A stretch of DNA of 64,000 bases, from positions 1 to 64,000 of the forward strand of contig JBDOQK010000018.1 in assembly GCA_040437565.1 (NCBI GenBank), given 5' to 3'. The DNA comes from Albugo candida. Taxonomy: Eukaryota > Oomycota > Peronosporomycetes > Albuginales. This document shows, in pieces, positions 10,373-20,195 of the stretch; positions within the stretch are counted from its first letter, which is position 1; each line of letters opens with the position of its first letter. Under the pieces are notes generated by a model that searched no databases, was not told the DNA's origin, and saw only the letters and a program-made list of their open reading frames with translations. The position numbers and the translations under genes are program-made.

Positions 10373-10588
10373 GCCTTTTATCCGAGTTTAGCGTGTCTAA
10401 ATGTATTTAGGATATATTATAAGCACTGTGAAGCGCTTAAACAACTCGATTCGATCCTGTAGCATACGATTCTGCTTCTTTATGCACACGTCAGATGCTG
10501 TAAACGGTAAACGCTGGTACGTGCTCGTGAACGTTGACAGCGAGTCTCCAAGAAGATTGAAAACATTTGGATTTATGTGCCGCACACT
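10373..10588. promoter_or_regulatory. Divergent promoter region, GEMIN2 / ALKBH1-like
   Basis: The two head-to-head start codons are 216 bp apart, so both core promoters must lie in this space or inside neighbouring 5' ends. I see no canonical motif that I would trust. The assignment rests on gene geometry only. Confidence 0.5.
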
Positions 10589-11632
10589 ATGATGAACGTC
10601 TACAAATGCACTGAAAAGCGATGGAAACAGTGTGTTGTGTTCCAAAATAATACGCTTCGAAGTAGTCCGTATTTTTTTGATTGGGAGAATCCGGATACAG
10701 AGGAAAATCACACTCAATCGGCCGATACATATTGTCGACCGGATGATAGAATTTGTCCGATTATCAGCTTTGATTTGCGTCAAGTCGATCCACATTGGGA
10801 ACAGCATCGAGGCTTCTATCTGATTCCCAATGCTATCGATAGTAAAAGTCAGCTGAGACTCGCGCGTGCTTGTCTGTACGTAACTTCTCTTCTACAGATT
10901 CATGATCCTTAGCATGTCTTCATTTGCAGTGCCGAGTTTATCGAGGAGCCTAATGTCACAAATATGCACTTACAGGGTCTCAAGGTCGGTCGAATTAGTA
11001 AAGCAAAGTTCATTGGGGCTGATGGTGCTCATTGATAGATATCTCATCTGTGGGATAAAGCATGTGAGGGCTTCTCTGGAAATCCAATGAGCTGTAAACT
11101 GTTTCGTAAGCTTCATTGGGCTACGGCAGGATACCATTATGACTGGACAGCTCGAAAGTATGACCGAAAAAGTTTTTCAAAGGTGCCCAAATTACTGTCC
11201 GATCTTGCGGTATCCTATGCTCGTGCCTGCAACCTCAATATCATTCCCGAGGCTGTTATCATAAATTTTTACACGACAAAATCATTGATGGGTGGACATC
11301 GAGATGATGTGGAGGATACAATGGATCCCCCTGTCATTTCAATATCTCTAGGCAGTCCATGCGTCTTTTTAAAAGGAGGGAATACTAAGGAAGTTGTACC
11401 GCTAGAAATTATGCTTCGAAGCGGTGATGTGGCAATATTGAGCCAAGAGTCCAGATTGAGTTACCATGGAGTTGCCCATATAATTCCAACAGCATTTCAC
11501 ATCGATGAGGAGGCATGGACTTGTCTGCTAGAAGAAGAGAGCGACCGTATCGAAGAATACAAAACCATCCGATCGCTATTAAGCTCCTACCGAATCAACA
11601 TCAATATTCGACAAGTGTACCCTGGAGTATAA
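10589..11632 (+). CDS. ALKBH1-like Fe(II)/2-oxoglutarate dioxygenase
   Basis: AlkB-family oxidative demethylase. ALKBH1 members act on methylated DNA or tRNA in nucleus and mitochondria. Three exons fit: 10589-10875, 10930-10984 and 11039-11632, giving 311 aa. The last intron uses a weak donor (GTCGGT), so that junction is less certain. Seen: FDWENPD near the N terminus; RKLHWATAGYHYDWTARKY; the double-stranded beta-helix core IINFYTTKSLMGGHRDD with iron ligands H201 and D203; SISLGSPCVFLKGG; SGDVAILSQESRLSYHG with the third ligand H257. An in-frame TGA lies upstream of 10589, and the codon before the chosen ATG pair is GTG, so ATG 10589 is taken as the start. The substrate cannot be told from sequence alone. 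Confidence 0.88.
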
Positions 11633-11884
11633 GAAAAAGTCGTTTCAATTCCATCAACGCGAGCAATGTTTTACTAGCCTCAGTATGAGATGAATACCTC
11701 AGACGGCAAGTGTCCTCTTAGTCAAATGGCTGGTTGCTTTCCTGACGTATTCTTAAGAGCAACACAATGCAAATGAACATCTGCAATCATTGACCGCGAC
11801 ATGTTTGTGATATTTCTGGTGCTTACTGCTGCTTAGCTCGCTTGCCATTTACTGTGATTTTGTGCACAATGTACGGAGCATCAA

Positions 11885-13900
11885 TCATCCCCGTACCGCC
11901 TTGCGCATCATGAGACGCTGAAATCGTTCCTGAACGAGCTGACGCTCTGCGATGCGGTCAAATTTCATATTCTCCATATTCTGTCGCCACAATGTCAACT
12001 CTTGTTCGGGTATCGCATCGTATTGATGCGATTCTTTCCCCAAAGAACGCAATTTGACATTTGGCGCCTTCCATCCCATTGAGCATAAGAGTCGCAATTC
12101 TTCCGCATCGTCTACAATGTCCACAAATGTTTCTGGAACGGTGTCCGAATCAATTCTGCGATTTTTTAGCTCCAAATTCGAATCAGTCAGCTTTTTCTCG
12201 TGAGGAGATTGTCGAACAGACTTGTATTGATGATGGTGGGAGGTCTGATGGATGGCATTCACCTCAACCGTTTTCCGCTGCTTTTTGGCTTTTTCGTAAT
12301 GTCGTTTCCGTTTCTTTCGATCGCTTCGTCGCGCACGGACCTGAGCAAGACGCTGAACATCTCGATCTTCTTCTTCGAGCAGTTGTGCCATCAACTCGTG
12401 GCCATGATAGCGTTCAACAGAATCTTCAAATTTTCGGCGAATGGATACTACGATACAGTATACAGTCAAGCGTTCATGGAAACCGTTTTTGAGAGATTTC
12501 CATAGAGTTTGTATTTGAAGCCATAATCGAACTCCGAGACAATTCAAAACCTCGTCTCGTGCTTGGGTCGTTGTCGAAATCGTGACATTTCTCCGCGTCC
12601 AATTTTGATTTGCAAAGGTAACGAGCTGGAGTAAGGTATCAAAGCAGATAGATAGTCTAACATGTTGACTTTGACTCGGGACTGGCTCCAATAGCAAGAT
12701 GCTTGTTGCAAAAGCGGTCGACTTACGAGCTAATCGACACGCTACCAATTCCTTGTATGCTGCAAAAATATGCCGTCTGGATGCTTCAGACAGCCCAAAT
12801 CGATCAATATCAGCTTCCAAATCCTTACACAGCTTGGAGGTCGGAATACAGGTGACTTGCTTCTGTTGTTGGGAAGTAAGATGCAACCATTGAATTCGAA
12901 ATTTGGCTGGAATTGGACGTTTCGCATCCGGGCGGCCAGAATGTATAGTACAGCGACATCGTGTGTTCTTTTTCGGCACTGCCTGTGATCGATTCGCAGC
13001 AAACAGAATTCCACGCATGTTCTTCCCATAGCTTTCATAATGCAGAAATAGACACAGCGTGTCAAGTGGATTGACCAACACTACGTCGGAAAGTGAGAAG
13101 ACATCCTCATTGATGACTTTGATCCCATATTGTTCCATTTTCGTCTCTTTTTTGCAAAAAACAGAATTGAGCCTTTCATCGACATGCATCTGGCACTCGG
13201 CGCACGTTGATACAAGCGATACTGCTGAGGAGATCCCGACTCTCGATACCATCATAGCTTCGTTTCGTTCCCTAGAGCTCAGTAAGCTCCACTTTTGATT
13301 GAAATCACGTATCTGTGCGTCCGAAGGCTGATGGCAATCACAATGAAATGTCTTTGGTATTTTCTCAGATAGCGNNNNNNNNNNNNNNNNNNNNNNNNNN
13401 NNNNNNNNNNNNNNNNNNNNNNNNNNNNNNNNNNNNNNNNNNNNNNNNNNNNNNNNNNNNNNNNNNNNNNNNNNAGAATTGAGCCTTTCATCGACATGCA
13501 TCTGGCACTCGGCGCACGTTGATACAAGCGATACTGCTGAGGAGATCCCGACTCTCGATACCATCATAGCTTCGTTTCGTTCCCTAGAGCTCAGTAAGCT
13601 CCACTTTTGATTGAAATCACGTATCTGTGCGTCCGAAGGCTGATGGCAATCACAATGAAATGTCTTTGGTATTTTCTCAGATAGCGGATTTGATAAAGAT
13701 ATAACAGGTGGATTGCGATCATTTGTACTGTCAAATGCGACGTCGATCTTATGCTCTTGGATTGGATCATTCTCGTTGATAAGACAAATTTGTTCGTGTG
13801 AGTGAGTCCGATGTGAGAGCAGAGTTGTGAGACACTTCCAAAGCGCTATACTGTTGCGCCAAATGTAATGCAAAACCGTTCTTGAGACGCACAGAAACAT
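11885..13900 (-). CDS. GGNBP2-like (gametogenetin-binding protein 2) zinc-cluster protein
   Basis: A conserved eukaryotic protein of poorly known function. Seen: cysteine-rich region VSTCAECQMHVDERLNS near the middle; CRCTIHSG; a segment with VLNCLGVRLWLQIQTLWKSL (an equivalent of the family's EEVLTCLGxxL); EEEDRDVQRLAQ and a strongly basic RSDRKKRKRHYEKAKKQRK tract that matches the family's KxEKKRxKRKxRR tail and is a likely nuclear signal. A 100-N gap (13375-13474) with a 212-bp copied flank lies inside. Removing 312 bp leaves an uninterrupted frame of about 567 aa. The start is doubtful: ATG 13900 is open, but a better N terminus may lie at 14012 in another frame, joined by a 64-nt GT..AG intron. 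Confidence 0.72.
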   Translation of the reverse strand: MFLCVSRTVLHYIWRNSIALWKCLTTLLSHRTHSHEQICLINENDPIQEHKIDVAFDSTNDRNPPVISLSNPLSEKIPKTFHCDCHQPSDAQIRDFNQKWSLLSSRERNEAMMVSRVGISSAVSLVSTCAECQMHVDERLNSXXXXXXXXXXXXXXXXXXXXXXXXXXXXXXXXXXLSEKIPKTFHCDCHQPSDAQIRDFNQKWSLLSSRERNEAMMVSRVGISSAVSLVSTCAECQMHVDERLNSVFCKKETKMEQYGIKVINEDVFSLSDVVLVNPLDTLCLFLHYESYGKNMRGILFAANRSQAVPKKNTRCRCTIHSGRPDAKRPIPAKFRIQWLHLTSQQQKQVTCIPTSKLCKDLEADIDRFGLSEASRRHIFAAYKELVACRLARKSTAFATSILLLEPVPSQSQHVRLSICFDTLLQLVTFANQNWTRRNVTISTTTQARDEVLNCLGVRLWLQIQTLWKSLKNGFHERLTVYCIVVSIRRKFEDSVERYHGHELMAQLLEEEDRDVQRLAQVRARRSDRKKRKRHYEKAKKQRKTVEVNAIHQTSHHHQYKSVRQSPHEKKLTDSNLELKNRRIDSDTVPETFVDIVDDAEELRLLCSMGWKAPNVKLRSLGKESHQYDAIPEQELTLWRQNMENMKFDRIAERQLVQERFQRLMMRKAVRG
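13163..13686. repeat. Direct copies of 212 bp flanking a 100-N gap
   Basis: 13163-13374 is repeated at 13475-13686 around N at 13375-13474, inside the GGNBP2-like gene. Collapsing the copies preserves the reading frame, which supports an unmerged contig overlap. Confidence 0.9.
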
Positions 13901-14223
13901 CGACAGGTTTTCCTGTGTGTGCGAACGTTGCTGGTATACGAGGTACGAACATCCAACACATCGCGAAAGTACGTCTACGAACGTGGAAAGCGCAGAGGTC
14001 TTTAGAAAACATCAAATCTGAGCAAACCAATCACCATTCACGACTTTGAATAGGAATTGCTGAGTGAGAATGCGATTATTACAACCTGAGCCTACGCTAT
14101 GCTTTTGACATTCAATAACATGAACAATTTGAAGTCACTGCAAGCTGATAAAGCCAGGTCGAGAACTTTAGCAGGCAAACAAAAACTTTATTTCAAATTT
14201 CATTTGCTAGCTGCATTGCAAGT

Positions 14224-14601
14224 CTACTTGCAGACTTGTTCCAAAATGTCAATTCGTTTACGCAAAAGGGTATTCTCTTTCTGAAGTTCTCGTTCCAGGA
14301 CTTTCAGTGTGTTTTTTATTTCCGCGGTAGAGTCTTGAATGGACTTGTTGATTGCATAGAGTCCAAAGGCGCCAGCAACAGCGAATCCCACACTGAAAGA
14401 AAGTAAGCGTTGACCAAGAGTGTTGCGTGATCCTTTCTCTGGCTTTGTTATTGGAGGTGGTGAGGCAATCGGTACGCTCTTGGAATTATAAATCGACTTT
14501 TCGGTCTCATTAGAGAAGAACCTTTGTACTTTTGACCTTTTCACCGATTTACTAGCTTGAAAAACTCCGATCTGAATCAAGCTTTTTCGTCCCGCCGTCA
14601 T
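14224..14601 (-). CDS. Small predicted mitochondrial membrane protein with coiled coil
   Basis: I do not recognise a family. The longer frame opens with GTG at 14703. The first ATG, 14601, gives 125 aa. The N-terminal 35 residues are rich in Lys, Arg and Ser with no acid until NETEK, which suits a mitochondrial presequence. A single membrane segment follows (LLSFSVGFAVAGAFGLYAI, about 65-83), then an amphipathic heptad-like helix (EIKNTLKVLERELQKENTLL) to the C terminus. This layout resembles small inner-membrane or assembly proteins, but I can assign no function. It is divergent from the ODA docking gene, with starts 126 bp apart. Confidence 0.6.
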   Translation of the reverse strand: MTAGRKSLIQIGVFQASKSVKRSKVQRFFSNETEKSIYNSKSVPIASPPPITKPEKGSRNTLGQRLLSFSVGFAVAGAFGLYAINKSIQDSTAEIKNTLKVLERELQKENTLLRKRIDILEQVCK

Positions 14602-14727
14602 AGCTCTTGCATAAAACGACCTTAATAATAGCCTCCAAGTGATGTTGCTGTGAAACCGAACCTTGTGTCCTTTCAATATATCAGGCGGAGAAACCTCGAC
14701 CACTTTGACGTAGGCAACTTACGTGCA

Positions 14728-16434
14728 ATGAGATCTGTTACCGATACTACCACTATTTCCAATGGAGCGCAATTGAAACAATTACAGCGAGAGTATCGGA
14801 ACATGGAAATGAATCGAAAAGTATACGCTGATCAAGTCAACCGCGTGGTGAAACGGCAGCAAAACACAATCGACAAATTGAGAAAAGAAAATGGATTATT
14901 GAAAGAAGAAGTGAATCTTTCAACCCGCCAAGAGAACGGCTCTTCACTGCATCAGCAACAAGAGCAATCCGCCAAAGCGAGAGACCAGATACGTAGATTG
15001 CAGAAGAAAATTGGCTCGGAACAGCAGAAGTTTGACAAAGTAAGTAAACTAGTAGAATCTATGCGACATCAAGTGCTGTATCAGAAGAAAAATATGGGAG
15101 GTGTGCATGCACCGAAAGACAATCAAGAGCTTGTGCAGAAACAAATCAGAATTTTGGAGAATCGATTGCATACATCTCAGTCAAAGTTTAATAGAACATT
15201 AGCTCAGAATAAAATATACAGAGATGAGATTGATGATCTGCGACGTGAACGGCTTATTTTCGATGATATCTACAGAAAAATTGAAAAAGAACATGCTGAC
15301 AAGAAGAAGCAAATGACTGAAACCATCGAATGGAGTAATCAGGCTTATCAGCAAAGAGATGACTTCCATCGACAGATACGAGAACTTCAAGAAAAGAACC
15401 GGCAAGAAATGGAAGCTCATCGTAAGGCTATGGCAGAATCGCAGCATCGAATAGATGAGATAATAGGGACGGGACGTACTGATCCGACCTCTTCTATATC
15501 AAGTACTTACAAGGAGCGAGTTGCAGGATGCAGGACAATCGAGACAAATGTTATCGGTAGAGAGTATGAGAGAAGGAAGGAAGATCCCGCAGTAGACGTA
15601 CATTCGAACCAATTGTGGGAGAATTGTGAAGAGGCGATGCGGAAGATACAAGCGGCCACAGGTTTCAGCGATCCTAATAAATTAGTCGACACTTTTCTTT
15701 CAAGAGAGAATCGGAATTTCTCCCTCTTCAACCACGTTAATGAACAACATGACGAGATTGAAAGAATGCAACAAGTGTACGAGAATTCACGGGAAAGAGA
15801 ATTGGCTCTCGATGATGAATGTTGTGGTGACGGTCAACATCAAGGACAGAGGTGTAATGACAAAGACATCCTCATGAGAAAATCAGCGAACAGCAATGAC
15901 ACGGATATAGATCATCGTCGATTGATGCAAAGTTACGAAGCAAAGTGCCTGCTTACTCGTAAAATAATAAGCGCTGTACGATTCCACGTGCAGACCCTGT
16001 ATACTAAGATTGGGTGCAATACAAAGACACCTTCGGAGTGCTCCGACATGATAATGACAGAAGGAAATATAATCCAGTCTCTTGCCACAATTGAAGAACA
16101 TGCAGATCGAATCCTACAAGAGTATGCAGCAGTGGTTCAAGATGGAAAATCATCAATGGTATCACAAATAAGCAAAGGTAGTGGTCAAATTGTTCAAAGT
16201 CAGAACAGCATCATTCATGGTAAACACGAACCAAAACTATCACTTTTGATGCAACATGCGATGCGAATGGGTGTGTTGATTGCAAGCGATCAAGATCACA
16301 TGCAAATTGGTTTTGCAGATTTGCAGCATTCTAGTGATGAGGACAGTGTCTCGAATCAGAAAGCATCAGATGAACAGATTCGTGGAAGTATTGGGCACAG
16401 AAACTTTCATATTCATAAAAGTGAGCAAGAATGA
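14728..16434 (+). CDS. Outer-dynein-arm docking complex coiled-coil protein (ODA1/CCDC63-CCDC114 family)
   Basis: Anchors outer dynein arms to axonemal doublet microtubules, so it is expected in zoospore flagella. Reading can extend to a GTG at 14650, but ATG 14728 gives 568 aa. Family signatures: QLKQLQREYRNMEMNRKVYA near the N terminus; RQQNTIDKLRKENGLLKEEV; RILENRLHTSQSKFNRTLAQ; DEIDDLRRERLIFDDIYRK; TIEWSNQAYQQRDDF. The N-terminal 270 residues are continuous coiled coil. A further helical region (about 320-370, with NHVNEQHDEIERMQ, also typical of the family) precedes a loosely structured C terminus. Intronless. The finding implies motile flagella. Confidence 0.9.
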   Translation: MRSVTDTTTISNGAQLKQLQREYRNMEMNRKVYADQVNRVVKRQQNTIDKLRKENGLLKEEVNLSTRQENGSSLHQQQEQSAKARDQIRRLQKKIGSEQQKFDKVSKLVESMRHQVLYQKKNMGGVHAPKDNQELVQKQIRILENRLHTSQSKFNRTLAQNKIYRDEIDDLRRERLIFDDIYRKIEKEHADKKKQMTETIEWSNQAYQQRDDFHRQIRELQEKNRQEMEAHRKAMAESQHRIDEIIGTGRTDPTSSISSTYKERVAGCRTIETNVIGREYERRKEDPAVDVHSNQLWENCEEAMRKIQAATGFSDPNKLVDTFLSRENRNFSLFNHVNEQHDEIERMQQVYENSRERELALDDECCGDGQHQGQRCNDKDILMRKSANSNDTDIDHRRLMQSYEAKCLLTRKIISAVRFHVQTLYTKIGCNTKTPSECSDMIMTEGNIIQSLATIEEHADRILQEYAAVVQDGKSSMVSQISKGSGQIVQSQNSIIHGKHEPKLSLLMQHAMRMGVLIASDQDHMQIGFADLQHSSDEDSVSNQKASDEQIRGSIGHRNFHIHKSEQE

Positions 16435-16799
16435 AAATCGAAAGCAAATATATATCCAATACGGCGACTTACGGGTCTCGTACATTTGGGAGATTGCTAG
16501 AGTAGGAGTTCATCAGAGATCAACCGATACTGTTGGTACAAACATGTCGCGCTGATTGTCGTGACCATTGTGCTGATAATACTATCATTTATTTATTGTG
16601 TCCTTTGCGCGTAGTTGTAGTATTTCCACAGAATTTGGTCAGGTACAAAGCGATTGTCAAGGCTCTGATATATTATTATGGATTCATGCTAAGAAATGAC
16701 TTTTGAGAGAGACGAAGGAGTGTCAAAGAGAAAGGAGGAAGAAGAGGTCGGGTCGTATCGATTATATGTAGATTAGCTACAAATGGTGAGTGCAATAGA

Positions 16800-17798
16800 T
16801 CAAGTTTCATCTTCTGTGTGACGTGACTTGAATCCGAATTTTACTTTATCTTCGTTGACCATCCTGAATTCAGTGATGTAATCAGTGGAAAATCGACTGC
16901 CCAGGATCCAATGATTAGCACCCGGCGCACTAGGTTCAATTGCCATGTAGCAATAATCACTGCCGGGAAAGATTTGCATTATATAAGCGCTTGGATTGAA
17001 TTCGTATATTTTCGAATCGTCTTGAAAATTAAGCCGAATTTTTGGCAATGAGTGTATTTCAGCATCTTCACATATGAAACTGCCCTCCAATTCCAGTCCT
17101 TTAGACGCACCGATGCGCGCTCTTTCCATAACTTCCGAGGATAAATGTAGCCATACATGTTGTGGAACCACGCTAGATAGACTTGTATAATTAAAGCGCA
17201 CTTGTTGTTCTTCCCAACATTGCGAATCAAAATTCTGAACTCTCGCCTTTATATCACCGAAAACGTAGGACGATGGGTCATAAAATGCATCATAGTAAGT
17301 CTTCTCTTCTTCATTCAAGTCTGCAAAAGCAAGTAACCTTGGAACGATTGATTCCTCCCAATAGAAAAGAAGGGCATAATGTCTTTTCAGTCTTAGATAC
17401 CCAAGTAGCGCCTCAATCGAAAAAGGCACCTTCACACCCCTTGTCTGGTATGTTGCTTCATCACTCCTAGTCTTGATTCGTTTTCTCTCTGATGCGATCT
17501 CCCTGTCCAAGTCAAGTCCTGCTTTTCGCTTTTGGCCGATCTTCACGTTAAATTGCCCATCTAAGGACCCGCTTACGTCCGTTGCTGAACGAACCAAACG
17601 AGAAGTGGATTTATTATTCAAGTCAATCACTGATTCAAATGCGGGGTACGACGCGGCGAACGAATACGATTGAGCTTGACAAAGTAACAAATCCTTATTT
17701 TCCACATGCACAGGGACAATTAACTGTGGAATTGGTACTGAGTTGACCAGTGTCCTGAAACTATGGACGAGAAAGATTTGCACAAACACGATGTTCAT
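16800..17798 (-). CDS. Secreted pepsin-like (A1 family) protein lacking catalytic aspartates
   Basis: 332 aa, ATG 17798. The N terminus (MNIVFVQIFLVHSFRTL) looks like a short signal peptide. The C-terminal segment WILGSRFSTDYITEFRMVN...KVKFGF matches the end of pepsin-like proteases (ILG..FL..YY..FD....+VGFA). PQHVWLHLSSEV and SLPKIRLNF fit the C-lobe. The first catalytic DTGSS position is occupied by VENKDLLLC, and the second (DTGTSL in active enzymes) by FNYTSLSSVVP, so both aspartates are missing. A basic insertion GQKRKAGLDLDREIASERKR follows the N-lobe region. I infer a non-catalytic pseudoprotease, perhaps a decoy or binding protein. An alternative is that an upstream exon or a frame error hides one motif; a DTG-like triplet is visible in another frame near 17758 but does not continue. 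No neighbours suggest a pathway. Confidence 0.65.
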   Translation of the reverse strand: MNIVFVQIFLVHSFRTLVNSVPIPQLIVPVHVENKDLLLCQAQSYSFAASYPAFESVIDLNNKSTSRLVRSATDVSGSLDGQFNVKIGQKRKAGLDLDREIASERKRIKTRSDEATYQTRGVKVPFSIEALLGYLRLKRHYALLFYWEESIVPRLLAFADLNEEEKTYYDAFYDPSSYVFGDIKARVQNFDSQCWEEQQVRFNYTSLSSVVPQHVWLHLSSEVMERARIGASKGLELEGSFICEDAEIHSLPKIRLNFQDDSKIYEFNPSAYIMQIFPGSDYCYMAIEPSAPGANHWILGSRFSTDYITEFRMVNEDKVKFGFKSRHTEDET

Positions 17799-19543
17799 CG
17801 AAGTCGAGAAATTTATAAATGATCACAAAAAGTGCTCTGTAATATTTCATCCCGGAACCGAGCAATGCTCGTTCGTGGCATAAAGGCATACAGTGAAGTT
17901 GTACGCATGTAGAAATTTTAAAGCCGAAACAAGTTTTGAGCACATGAAGTGTTGCTTTTCATCAAGGTGTACTGGATCGAATGTGTTTATTTTCTCTGTA
18001 CGTATCTTTCTATAATTTAAATTACGGTAATAAACACCACCGTAGCAACGTGTGGCTGTGCAGGTGCGAATCTAATACTTGAGTATACACTTCAAGCAAG
18101 TCCAGATTATTATCATTTAGAAGTCTGAGATAAAATGAATGCTATTTAACCAATCCTCGTTCCTGATCGGGTTTGAATCGCAGTCCATATTACCATGTTT
18201 GGAGCAAGAACTTACTATGTATTGTATGGCTTAGAAGGAACACATCTTCATCCACTCATCACGTCACTCCAAACCCTAATTCATTGGACCACACTATCAA
18301 AGAGCGACAAAAAGAGCTCGATATGGGCATTGCATTGCCGGGTGGCCATACCAACAGGAGTAGACTGATGCAAAAAAGCATATGCATGAATTCACTGGAC
18401 ATGATTCGATCAAGGCTGGCTGTTCTGATGAGGACATACGTCGCAATCTTAAATGCGTGGAAACTAGATCTACCCAATCTGACTGGACTTTCTTAATCGA
18501 ATCAATGTATGGGTGATTATATGGAGACTGAATTAGCCTATTCCGGGCTTAAGAACGCGATGGAGACCGCAAACTTTACTGGTTTAATGGCACCACCAGA
18601 CTCAATTGATTATCGATCTGATTATGTATTGTCTGGTGCAAAAAATGGGAGCATTGTGCTCGCCCTTGCACAAGGTAGCAACTGTATATCCAAATCTATC
18701 AGGAACGTGTAATTAAACTGTTCAAAAATACCTTGGATCGTCTTTTCTTTGGAGCTAGTGACTTGCAGATACAGATGCCTTGCAGTAAGATGTCATCTCT
18801 TATGAATATGACCGTGGTGCCTAACACCTTTTGACACACCGTCGAAGCCTATTTGTAAATCGCTCTTGGCTGTCAGTTGCTATAAACGTTATGCTATGCT
18901 CAGATTGTTACAATTCTTCACTAATAGTAAACTATATCACATCCCGTTCGTATNNNNNNNNNNNNNNNNNNNNNNNNNNNNNNNNNNNNNNNNNNNNNNN
19001 NNNNNNNNNNNNNNNNNNNNNNNNNNNNNNNNNNNNNNNNNNNNNNNNNNNNNCTAGTGACTTGCAGATACAGATGCCTTGCAGTAAGATGTCATCTCTT
19101 ATGAATATGACCGTGGTGCGTAACACCTTTTGACACACCGTCGAAGCCTATTTGTATTCGCTCTTGGCTGTCAGTTGCTATAAAGGTTATGCTATGCTCA
19201 GATTGTTACAATTCTTCACTAATAGTAAACTATATCACATCCCGTTCGTATGTAATGTATATCACCAGAAGACTCGGTCGGTATCACAAAAGTACGATGA
19301 AAGGTTTTTGAAGACCACGAGTCGGAGGTAATTCAAAGATATATAGATGGACATTTAACTGTGTTTCAGCCGCCTATTATGACTAAACTGGCATAAGAAT
19401 AATTTTAGTTATCTATCACTTCGGATGGACTAATTATTTCAGCGGATGCTCCTATGCCTCGATCGGGGGCAGTGAAATAGTCAAAGCTTCTGACGGCGTC
19501 AAGTCGAAACGTCGCGATACACTTGTGTCGGGTCCCAATAAAA
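17799..19543. other. Long stretch with weak open frames and a gap
   Basis: Two plus-strand frames (18173-18496 and 18509-18712) are moderately long and partly hydrophilic, but they have no recognisable motif, and I could not join them through consistent splice sites. They may be a decayed or fast-evolving gene, or chance. A 100-N gap lies at 18954-19053 with imperfect copied flanks. Nothing else is supported. Confidence 0.4.
18755..19251. repeat. Nearly identical copies (199 and 198 bp) flanking a 100-N gap
   Basis: 18755-18953 and 19054-19251 around N at 18954-19053. By eye they differ in a few places: cctaac versus cgtaac, tgtaaatcg versus tgtattcg, and aacgtt versus aaggtt. Errors at contig ends or two alleles would explain this better than an old duplication. 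Confidence 0.85.
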
Positions 19544-20081
19544 ATGTATGAAAAGTTGGTGTCAAATGATCGGACAGATACTGTGTTAGCGCGACTCGGG
19601 GAGGCAGGTGTGAAGACAGTGACGGCCTTTTCCTCGTCTTATGATGATCGTTTTCCTTCTTCTTTGGATGGAATCAGTACATTTCATACCGCCTTGTTGT
19701 GAATTGGTGATGCTCAGAGATGTTTCTCTTCCATGTAGTCACTCGTAAAGAATTCGCCATTTGTATGCAGTCAATCAATGATACTGTCGCAGAGTATTTT
19801 CCGTGTGTGCCTTGCTATGCGATTGGCTACTTTTGTTGCATGACAACCTTCGGACTCTCTCTCTGTTGTCAAGAACCATGCACACGAGATGTATGTTTGC
19901 TAGCGCATTGTCTCATTTGTATTCATTCTTCATACTGTAGCTAGAAGTGAATTTACACCGAGTGCTGCGCCAAGTCAGCAATCGAGAAGTCTTTCTGTAC
20001 CGGGGGATTTATTGGCGGTTTCGGCGGTCCGTGCGCTCTCACGTTTCATACATAGAAATTTGTCAAGCAACGTATGATTAG
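19544..20081 (+). CDS. Erf4 / Golgin-A7-like protein (palmitoyltransferase subunit family)
   Basis: Members of this family are the small accessory subunit of Ras-type DHHC palmitoyltransferases at ER/Golgi membranes. The gene is invisible as one frame. Three exons (19544-19676, 19739-19890, 19941-20081), with introns of 62 and 50 nt, give 141 aa. Seen: TAFSSSYDDRFPSSLDGI then ITRKEFAICMQSIND across the first junction; the cysteine-rich hydrophobic centre YFPCVPCYAIGYFCCMTTFG with LSLCCQEPC; and after the second junction VLRQVSNREVFLYRGIYWRF...YIEI, matching the family's C-terminal block. Junction phases are exact and remove stops. The Cys cluster is a likely palmitoylation site. The start is the first ATG in the frame, and an additional 5' exon cannot be excluded. 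Confidence 0.75.
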
Positions 20082-20195
20082 TAGTTAAATCAGGGCGTCT
20101 ATGTAGTCCAATACAACGGCATTTGGATTTCTTGTTATAGTAAATTTCTTTTGGAATTCACGGTACTGAATCACTGCATTCCAATCAATCAAAAT

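Noticed and set aside
8872-10462. Several plus-strand frames opposite TMP kinase and GEMIN2
   Set aside because: Shadows of genes with clear family motifs on the minus strand.
17735-17760. Hidden active-site DTG in the pepsin-like gene
   Set aside because: A GACACTGGT triplet series occurs in another frame, but that frame soon stops and does not join the protease fold.
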